A stretch of 16,068 bases of DNA from Candidatus Nitrosocaldaceae archaeon (GTDB taxonomy: Archaea; Thermoproteota; Nitrososphaeria; Nitrososphaerales; Nitrosocaldaceae). Made by a program: the position numbers and the translations under genes. Shown piece after piece: positions 1-7,678 of the stretch (its first letter is position 1; each line of letters starts with the position of its first letter). The notes beneath the pieces were generated by a model that did no database searches, was not told the origin of the DNA, and was given only the letters and a program-made list of their open reading frames with translations. The DNA is taken from assembly GCA_026002835.1 (NCBI GenBank), contig BPGC01000023.1, forward strand, positions 1 to 16,068, written 5' to 3'.

Positions 1-78
1 TGGTGCGGTCGCCGGGATTTGAACCCGGGTCACGGGCTTGGAAGGCCAGTGTCCTAGACCAAACTAGACGACGACCGC
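1..78 (-). tRNA. tRNA-Gly, anticodon TCC
   Basis: On the minus strand the sequence folds as a complete cloverleaf. Acceptor GCGGTCG (78-72) pairs with CGACCGC (11-5), the discriminator is A (position 4), and the CCA end is encoded in the gene (3-1). The anticodon loop CTTCCAA lies at 44-38, giving anticodon TCC (42-40). The T arm is CCGGG-TTCAAAT-CCCGG. No intron is seen. A TATA-like GTTATAATAG (110-101, minus strand) lies about 27 bp upstream and overlaps the stop of the neighbouring GTPase gene. The first base of the window is the last base of CCA, so the gene is just complete. Confidence 0.96.
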
Positions 79-103
79 TTACTTATCATTTGTTTAAACA
101 CTA

Positions 104-1399
104 TTATAACTTTTTGAGCCATCTTCTAATATAATCTACAAATTGCTCATAGTCATAACCTTCTATCCTAAACTCAACCTTTACTATAGGTTTATCGATC
201 TTCATCCTTCTTGATAGATCTGCTGGAGTTGCTGCTATTATTAGATCCGCTTCTATAGAATTTATAGTATCTTCTAAATCTTGTAACTGTTTATAACTAT
301 AACCAGATGTTGGTAATACATTGCTAATGTTATACTTTTCATAAACTTCTTTAATGCTTCCTTTAGCATATGGTCTTGGATCTATTATCTCACATCCTAA
401 ATCCCTAGCCAATTTACTTGCAATACTCTCTTTTACTTCTCCATGAGTTATAGTAGGAGCATCATCAATTATAATTACTCTCTTACCTTTTATAGACTCA
501 TCTATTATAGGATAAGAGCCTACCTTGAATATTTTTGCATCTTTATTCAAACTTTTTGCTATTTTGATACTTTTATCTACATCTTTATTACTTGCTGTAT
601 TAACCTTATTTATTATGATAATGTCAGCCATTCTCAAGTTGATCTCGCTAGGATAATAATTTATTGAATCTTCCGCTCTTAATGGATCTACTACAGTTAT
701 ATTAAGATCTGGCTTTATGAATGGGAAATCGTTATTCCCTCCATCCCATATTATTAGATCATGCTTCTTCTCTACCTCATCTAGTATAACTTTATAATCT
801 ACTCCAGCATATACAGTATTACCATCTCTTATATGATTGATATACTCTTCCTCCTCTTCTAACGTTAATTGATATTTATCGAGATCTTCAATGCTAGTAA
901 ATATTTGTATTGGATCAAATGTTAGATAAGGCATAGGATGTCTTATTACTGCTATATCCTTGTACTCTTTTGCTATATTTGCTATCACTCTAGATATGCT
1001 GCTCTTACCAGCTCCAGTTCTAGTAGCTGTTACAGATATAACAGGTTTGCTAGCAACTAATTGAGTATCTTTTAATCCTAATAGTCTAAATGATGCTCTT
1101 GCAGCTATGGCTCTGCTTGCTAAGTGCATTAGATGGTTATAACTAACATCACTGTAAGCAAATACAACCTCATCTACATTATAATCATTGATCAATTCCT
1201 CTAATTTATCTTCATCATATATAGGAATTCCATTAGGATAAAACTTTCCAGCAAGTTCTTTAGGATATACTCTATCTGCTATAAATGGTATCTGTGCTGC
1301 TGTAAAAGCAATTACTTTATACTCTTTATTATCTCTAAAATATACATTAAAGTTATGAAAGTCTCTTCCAGCAGCTCCTAGAATTATTACCTTCCTCAT
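104..1399 (-). CDS. COG2403-type P-loop GTPase, cyclic 2,3-diphosphoglycerate synthetase family
   Basis: A protein of about 431 aa related to archaeal cyclic 2,3-diphosphoglycerate synthetase and its COG2403 paralogues. These are soluble NTPases; the synthetase closes the ring of 2,3-diphosphoglycerate, a thermoprotectant, using ATP. The N-terminus MRKVIILGAAGRDFHNF is the family's Rossmann-like opening, and a Walker A loop TRTGAGKSS sits near residues 126-134. The C-terminal part contains the DPRPYAKGSI and TPADLSRR stretches seen in this family. I start it at ATG 1399 because the ten codons in front (up to 1429) are unlike the family and lie in the AT-rich gap after the Nudix gene. Most archaea with this family make no cDPG, so the substrate is uncertain. 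It lies just downstream of the Nudix gene on the same strand. Confidence 0.8.
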   Translation of the reverse strand: MRKVIILGAAGRDFHNFNVYFRDNKEYKVIAFTAAQIPFIADRVYPKELAGKFYPNGIPIYDEDKLEELINDYNVDEVVFAYSDVSYNHLMHLASRAIAARASFRLLGLKDTQLVASKPVISVTATRTGAGKSSISRVIANIAKEYKDIAVIRHPMPYLTFDPIQIFTSIEDLDKYQLTLEEEEEYINHIRDGNTVYAGVDYKVILDEVEKKHDLIIWDGGNNDFPFIKPDLNITVVDPLRAEDSINYYPSEINLRMADIIIINKVNTASNKDVDKSIKIAKSLNKDAKIFKVGSYPIIDESIKGKRVIIIDDAPTITHGEVKESIASKLARDLGCEIIDPRPYAKGSIKEVYEKYNISNVLPTSGYSYKQLQDLEDTINSIEADLIIAATPADLSRRMKIDKPIVKVEFRIEGYDYEQFVDYIRRWLKKL

Positions 1400-1449
1400 G
1401 TTTGATATCGTATGCCAATACAATATCAATTTTTTGGTATTAATAATAA

Positions 1450-1875
1450 TTACTTGTGGATATCTTCTTTTAGATGTTCAAGACAACTATACAAAGCTTC
1501 TTTTAATTTAGGAACTGTATCATAGTTTATTATCTCTTCTGGTTTTATCCACTTATATTTATCATGCTCCTTCTCTAACCTTATATTTGTATCATAAGTA
1601 TAGAAGAGGAAAGGATGAACCTTCCATATTGTATTATTTTCATAGTCTATAACATCGATTGTATCACCTTTTGCTAACAACCTTAGTTTATCTTTATCAA
1701 TACCAGTCTCCTCTTTAATCTCTCTTATAGCTGCATCCAAAGGACTCTCATTCTCAATATAACCAGATATACCAGCCCATTTTCCTTTCATAGTTTTAAC
1801 ATTCTTGCTTCTTTTTAGAATTAGAATCGAACCATTATGTTCTAGGAACGCGGTTGCTATCTTTGCCTCTCTCAT
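1450..1875 (-). CDS. Nudix hydrolase
   Basis: A 141-aa single-domain Nudix protein. These soluble enzymes cleave nucleoside diphosphates linked to another moiety, with Mg2+ held by the Nudix-box glutamates. The box is clear at about residues 37-59: GYIENES followed by the helix REIKEETG. The spacing from the first Gly to the first Glu is one residue shorter than the textbook GX5E, while the catalytic RE..EE helix is intact. The preceding GKWAGISG motif is typical of archaeal 8-oxo-dGTPase/MutT-like members, but the substrate cannot be read from sequence. It starts at ATG 1875, diverges from the KaiC gene, and is followed within about 50 bp by the COG2403 GTPase, so the two may be co-transcribed. 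Confidence 0.88.
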   Translation of the reverse strand: MREAKIATAFLEHNGSILILKRSKNVKTMKGKWAGISGYIENESPLDAAIREIKEETGIDKDKLRLLAKGDTIDVIDYENNTIWKVHPFLFYTYDTNIRLEKEHDKYKWIKPEEIINYDTVPKLKEALYSCLEHLKEDIHK

Positions 1876-1971
1876 ACCATATATAATAATTAGCGATCAT
1901 AAAAGTACTTTGTAAGAAAAGTTTCTATGACTAGATTAAGTATTTATATAATAATTAGCAATTATAGGCAT
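1876..1971. promoter_or_regulatory. Divergent promoter region with a 15-bp direct repeat
   Basis: This gap separates the Nudix gene (-) from the KaiC operon (+). On the plus strand a TATA box TATTTATATAAT (1941-1952) lies about 25 bp before ATG 1972. On the minus strand TTTTATGA lies about 25 bp before ATG 1875. The 15-mer TATATAATAATTAGC occurs twice in direct orientation, at 1880-1894 and 1945-1959, with starts 65 bp apart. One copy overlaps the plus-strand TATA box and the other abuts the Nudix start, so it could be a regulator site for both genes. No regulator can be named. Confidence 0.5.
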
Positions 1972-2718
1972 ATGGAAAGAATATTAACTGGGATTCCAGG
2001 ATTTGATGATATATTACATGGAGGACTTCCTAAAAGAAATGTTGTGTTATTATCTGGGGGTCCTGGAACTGGGAAATCTATCTTTGGCTACCAATACATC
2101 TATAATGGACTAGCAAATGGAGAGAGTGGAGTTATAGTAGCATTGGAAGAACATCCAGTCCAAGTTAGGGTGTCTATGGAGCAGTTTGGTTGGAATGTAT
2201 CAAAATATGAAAAGAATGGTAAATTCGCTCTAGTAGATGCGTTTACTGCTGGAATAGGTGAAGCTGCCAAGAGAGAAAAGTATGTAGTAAAAGCTCCAGA
2301 TGATTTTAATGCAATGATAGATGTTATTAAAGATGCTATTAAAGATGTAAATGCTAATAGGGTTGTTATAGATTCAGTTACAACTCTATATATAACAAAA
2401 CCTATGCTTGCTAGGAACATGGTTCTACAATTGAAGAAGGTATTGTCTGGATTAGGTTGCACATCATTCCTAATATCACAAGTTAGTGTTACTGAGAGAG
2501 GCTTTGGAGGGCCTGGAGTAGAACATGCTGCTGATGGGATAGTTAGGTTAGATCTAGATGAGGTTGAAGGAGAGTTGCTAAGAAGTATAATAGTATGGAA
2601 GATGAGAGGCACATCTCATTCAATGAAGAGGCATCCATTTGATATCACTAATGAAGGAATCGTTATAAAACCTGAGAAGGTTATATCTATTAAGAGAGGT
2701 GTTGTAGAGGTTGAGTGA
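1972..2718 (+). CDS. Single-domain KaiC-family ATPase
   Basis: A 248-aa RecA-superfamily ATPase with one KaiC domain (clock KaiC has two). It opens with the diagnostic [13 protein letters not shown]. Walker A is GGPGTGKS (residues 29-36), the paired glutamates of ALEEHPVQV are near 59-60, and Walker B is VVIDS (131-135). Archaeal single-domain KaiC proteins are thought to act in signalling or regulation, often through oligomers, and few have a proven role. I start it at ATG 1972 rather than ATG 1927, because 1972 begins directly with the conserved [11 protein letters not shown] and lies about 25 bp after a TATA box, which fits a leaderless message. It overlaps the next gene by 8 nt, so the two are surely one operon. 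Confidence 0.93.
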   Translation: MERILTGIPGFDDILHGGLPKRNVVLLSGGPGTGKSIFGYQYIYNGLANGESGVIVALEEHPVQVRVSMEQFGWNVSKYEKNGKFALVDAFTAGIGEAAKREKYVVKAPDDFNAMIDVIKDAIKDVNANRVVIDSVTTLYITKPMLARNMVLQLKKVLSGLGCTSFLISQVSVTERGFGGPGVEHAADGIVRLDLDEVEGELLRSIIVWKMRGTSHSMKRHPFDITNEGIVIKPEKVISIKRGVVEVE

Positions 2719-3190
2719 TATATCATTATCTCCAACAGGAAGAGAAGAGATACATAAACTAGAATATACTTTATTGATAAATAGCATATTTAGAGAAGAT
2801 GTATTAGAAGCGTTAAGAGATCCTAAAGAGAGAGTTACATGGATAGATAGTTTAGCAGTAGCAGCTGCCGCTTTAGCGAGAGAAAAGGCAAAGATGACTG
2901 TATCTGAGATTGCTGACGAATTAGGAAGGACAACTGCTACTATAAGGAATCATTTACAAGGTAAGACAAAAGCTGGGCAGATAGTTATAGATACTTATAA
3001 CAAATTTGTGAAAGAAGGAGTTAAATTGCATCTAGAGGATCTAATTAATGTAAACCAATTCAAGACTAGATTGGAAGAGATGGAGAAAGAGTTAGAGAAA
3101 GAGAAGGCTAGAAGAGAAGTTTTAGAAAAAACTATAGATGAGATGAAACAGAAACTGAAAGAGTTGATAGATAAATTAGAGTCCTTATAA
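2711..3190 (+). CDS. HTH/coiled-coil regulator paired with KaiC (near-KaiC domain)
   Basis: A 159-aa protein starting at TTG 2711, inside the last codons of the KaiC gene. Residues about 62-83 ([20 protein letters not shown]) form a helix-turn-helix. Residues about 115-158 are almost wholly charged heptads ([19 protein letters not shown]), predicted to be a coiled coil for dimerisation. The first 60 residues match the general look of the 'near KaiC' domain of archaea (TIGR03879), named for its habit of lying beside KaiC genes. The overlap and pairing suggest that KaiC and this protein act together, perhaps with the ATPase controlling DNA binding; that is inference. Its 3' end overlaps the convergent NAD kinase gene by 6 bp. 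No ATG is available near the start, so TTG is the best choice. Confidence 0.82.
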   Translation: MSDISLSPTGREEIHKLEYTLLINSIFREDVLEALRDPKERVTWIDSLAVAAAALAREKAKMTVSEIADELGRTTATIRNHLQGKTKAGQIVIDTYNKFVKEGVKLHLEDLINVNQFKTRLEEMEKELEKEKARREVLEKTIDEMKQKLKELIDKLESL

Positions 3191-4210
3191 TTTTAATTCA
3201 TATATCCTTTGTCTAGCATCTCTAAGTGATACTCTCTTCTTAACGTATCCTTTATTCAATAGATGGCTTAATGCCAATCTTACAGTTCTCTCTGGTAACA
3301 TGGTTCTATCTGCTAGATCTCTTTGGCTCATAGGTCCTTCATACTCTAATATCTTTAATACCAACTTTGCGCTTGGAGGCATGCCAAGCATATCCTCTGC
3401 TAATTTTACCTTCTTAGCAATTAACGATACAGTTTGATTAGCGAATTTTATTAGCTTTGCTGGATGTTCATGTTTGAAGCATGTAACTTTCTTCTTAACT
3501 CTAATCCTTTTATCACCATCAAGAATAACTTCACAATGGTATCTGCTTATTATATCATCTATCTCTATATTGCTATCATCTGATACAATCAATGGCCTTC
3601 TTGTTACATCTATAGAGTTTATAGATACTATCACGAATACCTTTGAGCCTCGTAATACCATAGGTCCTCCAGCTGACATCGAGTAAGCAGTAGAACCTAT
3701 AGGGGTTGCTATAACTATTCCATCACTATTATCATGCCATATATCTTCACCGTTTATCCTTAACTTATGCTCCATTAGGATAGCACTTCTAGAAGGGAAT
3801 ATTGCTACATCATTCAATGCTGGTTCTACCTCTCTTCCATCTATCTTTACTGCTATCCTAGTAACCTCATCTATATCATAATCTCCTCTCTTCAACCTAT
3901 TTATTGCATCTTTGATCTCTCTAGCATCTATCTGTGCTAAGAATCCAGTAGAATCTGACTCATAGATACCAACTACAGGAGGAGAATCTGTATCTATCTT
4001 ATGAAAGTAATGGAGTATGCCTTTATCTCCTCCTAGTACTAATACAAAATCTACATTACTCATATCCTTAGCATCTTTAATGATCTTAGCATCTATTCCA
4101 AGCATTGTTAGTTTATTCTTTAGATTACTTATAGCTCCATCATGTGTTTCAAATCCAGTTATTGCTACTTTCAATCCTTGTTTATTAAGGATTATACATA
4201 CTATAAACAT
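3185..4210 (-). CDS. NAD kinase with C-terminal winged-helix domain
   Basis: A 341-aa cytosolic enzyme expected to phosphorylate NAD(H) to NADP(H). The kinase part has the VLVLGGD motif (catalytic Asp about 62), the NDVAI motif, and DGIVIATPIGSTAYSMSAGG, the nucleotide-binding signature. The GGDGT consensus reads GGDKG here; the catalytic Asp is kept. The last 70 residues or so (PSAKLVLKILEYEGPMSQRDLADRTMLPERTVRLALSHL, in part) form a winged helix with a clear recognition helix, which bacterial NAD kinases lack. That fusion hints at DNA binding or autoregulation, which is unproven. It starts at ATG 4210; a TTG 36 nt downstream is a less likely alternative. It diverges from the S26e gene across 33 bp and its end overlaps the KaiC-partner gene. 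Confidence 0.88.
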   Translation of the reverse strand: MFIVCIILNKQGLKVAITGFETHDGAISNLKNKLTMLGIDAKIIKDAKDMSNVDFVLVLGGDKGILHYFHKIDTDSPPVVGIYESDSTGFLAQIDAREIKDAINRLKRGDYDIDEVTRIAVKIDGREVEPALNDVAIFPSRSAILMEHKLRINGEDIWHDNSDGIVIATPIGSTAYSMSAGGPMVLRGSKVFVIVSINSIDVTRRPLIVSDDSNIEIDDIISRYHCEVILDGDKRIRVKKKVTCFKHEHPAKLIKFANQTVSLIAKKVKLAEDMLGMPPSAKLVLKILEYEGPMSQRDLADRTMLPERTVRLALSHLLNKGYVKKRVSLRDARQRIYELKL

Positions 4211-4243
4211 AACACTTAAAACAGATTAATGTGTTAATCCTTT

Positions 4244-4531
4244 ATGCCAAAGAAGAGGACAAGTAGAGGTAGAGCTAAAGGTGGTAAAGGACATTCTAGC
4301 TTAGTTCAATGCAGTAACTGTGGTAGGTGGGTACCTAGAGATAAAGCCAAAAAGGTAACCTCTAGGTTAAGTTTGGTTGAACCTACATTAGCTAAAGAGC
4401 TGAGATCTAGCGGAGCTTATATAGCTAGCCCAACTATAATAAAGTATTATTGTGTATCATGTGCAGTATTCTATGGAGTAGTAAAAGTTAGATCTGAAAG
4501 TGAGAGAAGAAAGTCTGAACCATTAAGATAA
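4244..4531 (+). CDS. rps26e: Ribosomal protein S26e (eS26)
   Basis: A 95-aa basic protein of the small ribosomal subunit. It has the S26e layout: N-terminal PKKRTSRGRAKGGKGH, a zinc site of C23-x2-C26 (CSNCGRWVPRDKAKK) and C70-x2-C73 (YCVSCAVFYG), and a basic tail. eS26 binds near the mRNA exit channel in eukaryotes and is restricted to part of the archaea, notably Crenarchaeota and Thaumarchaeota, so it helps place the organism. It is transcribed away from NAD kinase and its last 9 bp overlap the end of the convergent phosphatidyltransferase gene. The start is ATG 4244. Confidence 0.97.
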   Translation: MPKKRTSRGRAKGGKGHSSLVQCSNCGRWVPRDKAKKVTSRLSLVEPTLAKELRSSGAYIASPTIIKYYCVSCAVFYGVVKVRSESERRKSEPLR

Positions 4532-5116
4532 TTTATTTATTATGATTATAACTCTTTGAATGAATGTTATAGTAGCGATGATAATTATTATTATTAATCC
4601 ATAATCCATGATCTCCATATCTGCTAAGCCTGCTAATATACTAGTTATTGCTAATATAAGCAATCTCTCAGCTCTCTCTCCTATACCTACACCTTTCAGT
4701 TCTATTCCTAAGGACTCAGCCCTAGCTCTTGCATAACTTACTAACAATGACAAAGTTATAGCTAGCAATACAAACAAACTATTAGATATATTAGCATATA
4801 GTATACCAGCATATATTATAACTTCAGATACTCTATCTAATGTAGAATCCAAGAATGCTCCTTTTCTTGATACCTGTTTAGTTGCTCTAGCTACAGCCCC
4901 ATCTATCATATCTGTAAAACCTGATATGATGAGTATCATTCCTCCATAAATTATAGCATATTCTATTAAACCTTGCATAGCATATATTATACCAGATAAT
5001 GCTGATATGAAGAAGCCAATTATAGTCCAAGCGTTTGGAGATATACCAGTAGATGCTAATTTCAAGCCTAGAGTATTCATCATGGGCTCGATCTTACTCC
5101 TAATCCTATTGAGCAT
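4523..5116 (-). CDS. CDP-alcohol phosphatidyltransferase, archaetidylinositol-phosphate-synthase-like
   Basis: A 197-aa integral membrane enzyme with about six hydrophobic segments. The CDP-alcohol phosphotransferase signature is complete: D69-x2-D72-G73-x2-A76-R77-x8-G86-x3-D90-x3-D94 (DMIDGAVAR then GAFLDSTLD). This family swaps the CMP of a CDP-activated lipid for a polar alcohol in the membrane. The N-terminal MLNRIRSKIEPMM and ISPNAWTIIGF, and the later GVGIGERAERLLIL, resemble archaeal archaetidylinositol phosphate synthases. I therefore lean to transfer of inositol phosphate onto CDP-archaeol, but glycerol phosphate or serine as acceptor cannot be excluded. The starting ATG 5116 lies about 24 bp from a TATA box shared with the divergent zinc-finger gene. 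Confidence 0.85.
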   Translation of the reverse strand: MLNRIRSKIEPMMNTLGLKLASTGISPNAWTIIGFFISALSGIIYAMQGLIEYAIIYGGMILIISGFTDMIDGAVARATKQVSRKGAFLDSTLDRVSEVIIYAGILYANISNSLFVLLAITLSLLVSYARARAESLGIELKGVGIGERAERLLILAITSILAGLADMEIMDYGLIIIIIIATITFIQRVIIIINKLS

Positions 5117-5168
5117 ATAGAGCTATAGTAAAGGAAGTATTTATAGCCTAGAGTATGATACATATAAT
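5117..5168. promoter_or_regulatory. Bidirectional promoter with a shared near-palindromic TATA box
   Basis: Only 52 bp separate two divergent starts, and one element, GTATTTATAGC (about 5135-5145), reads as TATTTATA on plus and CTATAAATA on minus. Its centre is about 29 bp from ATG 5169 and about 24 bp from ATG 5116. Both distances fit leaderless archaeal transcription, and no second TATA box is evident. Confidence 0.55.
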
Positions 5169-5375
5169 ATGGGCAGAGTTAGCAAAGGTGTTTCATGTAG
5201 CGTTGAAGGTTGTTCGAACAATGCTATAAGATCATTGGATGCTGGTAAAGCAAGACAGGGAGGATTAGAAGTATCAGGTTCTAGAAGGGTATATCTATGC
5301 TCAGAGCATTATAAACAATGGAAAAAAGAGATGAAACAGAGTAAAAGCGATGACATATCGTTAAGATATAGATAA
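5169..5375 (+). CDS. Small conserved archaeal zinc-finger protein, function unknown
   Basis: A 68-aa basic protein. C10-x4-C15 (SCSVEGC) and C44-x2-H47 (LCSEHYKQWKKEMK) form a plausible CC/CH zinc site, joined by a Gly- and Arg-rich linker, with a basic C-terminal helix. Proteins opening with MGRVSKG and this Cys pattern occur widely in TACK archaea. I do not recognise an established function. The size, charge and zinc site would suit an RNA-binding or ribosome-associated protein, but that is a guess. The start is ATG 5169, about 29 bp after a TATA box. The gene ends 15 bp before the longest BioA frame, so read-through into bioA is possible. Confidence 0.75.
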   Translation: MGRVSKGVSCSVEGCSNNAIRSLDAGKARQGGLEVSGSRRVYLCSEHYKQWKKEMKQSKSDDISLRYR

Positions 5376-5390
5376 TATACAATTTTTAGA

Positions 5391-6725
5391 ATGGTAAGAT
5401 ATATTATGAATCTAGAAGCGATTGACAAAAAACATCTGTGGCATCCTTATACTCAGATGCAAGAGATGTTAGATAGAAAGATTAGAATTATCGATAGAGC
5501 TGAAGGGTTTCATCTTATAGATATAGAAGGGAATAGATACATCGATGGTGTTGCTAGTATGTGGTGTAATGTCTGGGGGCATAATAGAGTAGAGATAATT
5601 AATACTATAAAGGAACAGGCTGATAATATAACTCATTCATCACTATTTGGATTATCAAACGATAAAGCTATACTACTAGCAGAACGATTGTCTAACCTTA
5701 CAGGAATGGATAAGGTATTTTATGCTAATGATGGCTCTAGTGCTGTAGAAGTTGCCATAAAGATGGCAGTGCAATACTGGAAGAATATAGGTGAAAAAAG
5801 GGATAAGATAATTGCATTAAAGAATGGTTATCATGGAGATACAATAGGCTCAATGTCAGTAGGCTATGTTGAACAATTCTTTAGCAATTATAAACAATTA
5901 TTATTCGATGTTAAGCATATAGACTCTCCATATATGTATAGAAAGAATAAAGATATGAGCGATCAAGATTATATCAATTACTGCTTAGATGCTGTAGAGA
6001 AAGAGTTGAAAGATCATCCTATATGTATGATAATGGAGAGTGGAGCTCAACTTGCTGGAGGTGTAATAATATATCCAAAGAATTATCAGCATAATATAAG
6101 CAAGTTATGTAAAGAATATGATACATTATTAATCTTAGATGAGATAGCTACTGGCTTTGGAAGATTAGGTAATATGATAGAATTTATTGCACAAGATTCC
6201 AAGCCAGATATAGTAACATTTGGTAAGATGCTTACTGCTGGTTATCTTCCATTATCTGTTACTTTGACTAATAATAAGATATATGATGCATTTCTAGCAG
6301 ATTATTATGATAATAAGCAATTGTTTCATGGTCATACATATACTGGATATCCATTAGCATGCGCTACTGCTCTAACTAATCTTGAACTTTATGATAAATA
6401 TAATCTCATAGATGAGGTTAGGAAGAAGAGTAAGATTATAGAGAATAGATTGAAAGAGTTCAATAATAGAATAATAGGAGATATAAGACATAAAGGGATG
6501 GCTGTTGGTATTGAACTTATCAATCCTAACGATAAAACACCTCTAAGGCTAAAGCGAGCGATAAATCATGTTATAATGGAAGAAGCATTCAAGAGAGGAG
6601 CATATCTTAGACCGTTAGCAAATATAATGATGCTAATGCCACCACTAGCAATTGATAATGATAGCCTAAATAAATTATTAGATATTGCTTATGATGTTAT
6701 AAATACTTTAGAGAAAATGGTATAA
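5391..6725 (+). CDS. bioA: Adenosylmethionine-8-amino-7-oxononanoate aminotransferase (BioA)
   Basis: A 444-aa PLP-dependent class III aminotransferase of biotin synthesis that converts 7-keto-8-aminopelargonate to 7,8-diaminopelargonate with S-adenosylmethionine as amino donor. BioA hallmarks are the N-terminal HLWHPYTQM (15-23), the DGVASMWCNVWGHN block (52-65), YHGDT (147-151), LILDEIATGFGRLG with the PLP-binding Asp at about 250, and the Schiff-base lysine K279 in TFGKMLTAGYLPLS. Length is normal for the family. ATG 5391 gives MVRYIMNLEA; ATG 5406 gives MNLEAIDKKHLW, which is closer to the family and better spaced from an AT-rich TATA-like stretch near 5372-5384. Other bio genes are not in the window. 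Confidence 0.93.
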   Translation: MVRYIMNLEAIDKKHLWHPYTQMQEMLDRKIRIIDRAEGFHLIDIEGNRYIDGVASMWCNVWGHNRVEIINTIKEQADNITHSSLFGLSNDKAILLAERLSNLTGMDKVFYANDGSSAVEVAIKMAVQYWKNIGEKRDKIIALKNGYHGDTIGSMSVGYVEQFFSNYKQLLFDVKHIDSPYMYRKNKDMSDQDYINYCLDAVEKELKDHPICMIMESGAQLAGGVIIYPKNYQHNISKLCKEYDTLLILDEIATGFGRLGNMIEFIAQDSKPDIVTFGKMLTAGYLPLSVTLTNNKIYDAFLADYYDNKQLFHGHTYTGYPLACATALTNLELYDKYNLIDEVRKKSKIIENRLKEFNNRIIGDIRHKGMAVGIELINPNDKTPLRLKRAINHVIMEEAFKRGAYLRPLANIMMLMPPLAIDNDSLNKLLDIAYDVINTLEKMV

Positions 6726-6746
6726 CAAATATAATTAGAGTAATAG

Positions 6747-6844
6747 CGCCGGGGGCGGGATTTGAACCCGCGCGACCACAAGGGTCACAGACTTAGCAGG
6801 CCTGCTCCCTACCAGGCTAGGAGATTCCGGTTAGAATCCCCGGC
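6747..6844 (-). tRNA. tRNA-Ser, anticodon GCT, with about 13 extra bases between acceptor and D stems
   Basis: Acceptor GCCGGGG (6844-6838) pairs perfectly with CCCCGGC (6754-6748). The discriminator is G (6747), as expected for serine, and CCA is not encoded. The anticodon stem-loop CAGGC-CTGCTAA-GTCTG gives GCT (6797-6795). A long variable arm GACC-CTTGT-GGTC marks a class II tRNA, and the T arm is GCGGG-TTCAAAT-CCCGC. The D stem TCC..GGA and loop AGCCTGGTA are also present. Two bases are expected between acceptor and D stem, but about 15 are present (ATTCTAACCGGAATC). They form a hairpin with their neighbours, GGGGATTC pairing with GAATCTCC around a 6-nt loop. A short intron at an unusual position is the simplest reading; a degenerate gene is the alternative. 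Confidence 0.85.
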
Positions 6845-6892
6845 TCCTTGCGCCCAGCGCATTAGATAATTGGTTTAGGATGAATTTTAATC
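6845..6892 (-). promoter_or_regulatory. tRNA-Ser promoter and leader
   Basis: A TATA-like GATTAAAATTC (6892-6882, minus strand) lies about 27 bp ahead of GCGCTGGG (6860-6853), so transcription probably begins there, giving a 16-nt leader. That leader is GC-rich and its first eight bases can pair with CCCGGCGC at the 3' end of the tRNA (6753-6746), competing with the true acceptor stem. Pairing is by inspection only. Confidence 0.4.
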
Positions 6893-6932
6893 TTAGCATA
6901 TTTTGATATATAATAATATCTTAATTGTAACT

Positions 6933-7676
6933 ATGAAAATATATCTATATGGGTTAGATCTGCCATACTTGAACCTTAATGGTGTTAAAAGATATATACA
7001 TGATCTAACGGGTATTGATATTATCATAAAAGATGAGTTCTTTAAGCAATATATCAATGAGATAATAGCAGAGAAGATAGCATATACAAGAGTTCTAGAT
7101 CATAAGAAACCATTCAAGAAGATAAAGATATCATATGATGATCTCTTAGAAGAGTTACAATTGTTAGAGAAGCCTAGAATAGTTGATAGATTATATGATG
7201 GATATCAGTTCCAGTTAGTAACAAATGAATTGTTAGATGAATATGCCATTCATATAATATTATCTAATAGATATCTATGTACATTTGATAATAATGATTA
7301 TAGATATCATTTAAGAAGCATAATATTTGGTTATCCTGATATCATAAGTATACCTGGAATAGTTGAAGCGCCAGCCAAGCCTAAAGAGTATTATCTCATG
7401 GTTTATAAATATATCATGGAAGGGAAAAGAGATGATATAGATAAGATAAAGGAGATATTTAAAGATAGGATTATTGATTATGATTATAAGATAAATGAGA
7501 TTCTTAAAGGGTTAATTCTACAGATAATAAAATACCATCTTACAGGAGATCCGTTCTGTAATAATAAGCGATGTAAACTTTATAATGCACATTGGCAAGA
7601 AGAGTTAATAAGTTCACAATTGAATGGTTATATATGCTCTAATGATATGAAGATATTAAGATCTATTATGATATGA
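6933..7676 (+). CDS. Putative archaeal metallopeptidase-like protein (DUF6775-like)
   Basis: A 247-aa soluble protein. The most telling part is near the C-terminus: C209-x4-C214-x5-H220-W-Q-E-E, then C235, within FCNNKRCKLYNAHWQEEL. Together with the earlier PGIVEAPAKPKEYY stretch, this resembles an archaeal family annotated as putative metallopeptidases (DUF6775). That name is from memory and the activity is not established. The Cys/His/Glu cluster could bind zinc. The start is set at ATG 6933 because MKIYLYGLDLPYL opens like a conserved N-terminus and a TATA-like GATATATAATA lies about 25 bp upstream. ATG 6903 would add ten residues lying on that box. It is monocistronic, between tRNA-Ser and a convergent sRNA. 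Confidence 0.6.
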   Translation: MKIYLYGLDLPYLNLNGVKRYIHDLTGIDIIIKDEFFKQYINEIIAEKIAYTRVLDHKKPFKKIKISYDDLLEELQLLEKPRIVDRLYDGYQFQLVTNELLDEYAIHIILSNRYLCTFDNNDYRYHLRSIIFGYPDIISIPGIVEAPAKPKEYYLMVYKYIMEGKRDDIDKIKEIFKDRIIDYDYKINEILKGLILQIIKYHLTGDPFCNNKRCKLYNAHWQEELISSQLNGYICSNDMKILRSIMI

Positions 7677-7678
7677 AT

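Noticed and set aside
1..78. tRNA-Gly as the partner attachment site of the integrase element
   Set aside because: It shares the 17-nt T-arm sequence but in the opposite orientation; integration makes direct repeats, so without a later inversion it cannot be the other end.
2100..2612. 170-aa minus-strand frame inside the KaiC gene
   Set aside because: It lies entirely antisense to a well-conserved gene and has a low-complexity Ser/Thr/Pro composition typical of antisense frames.
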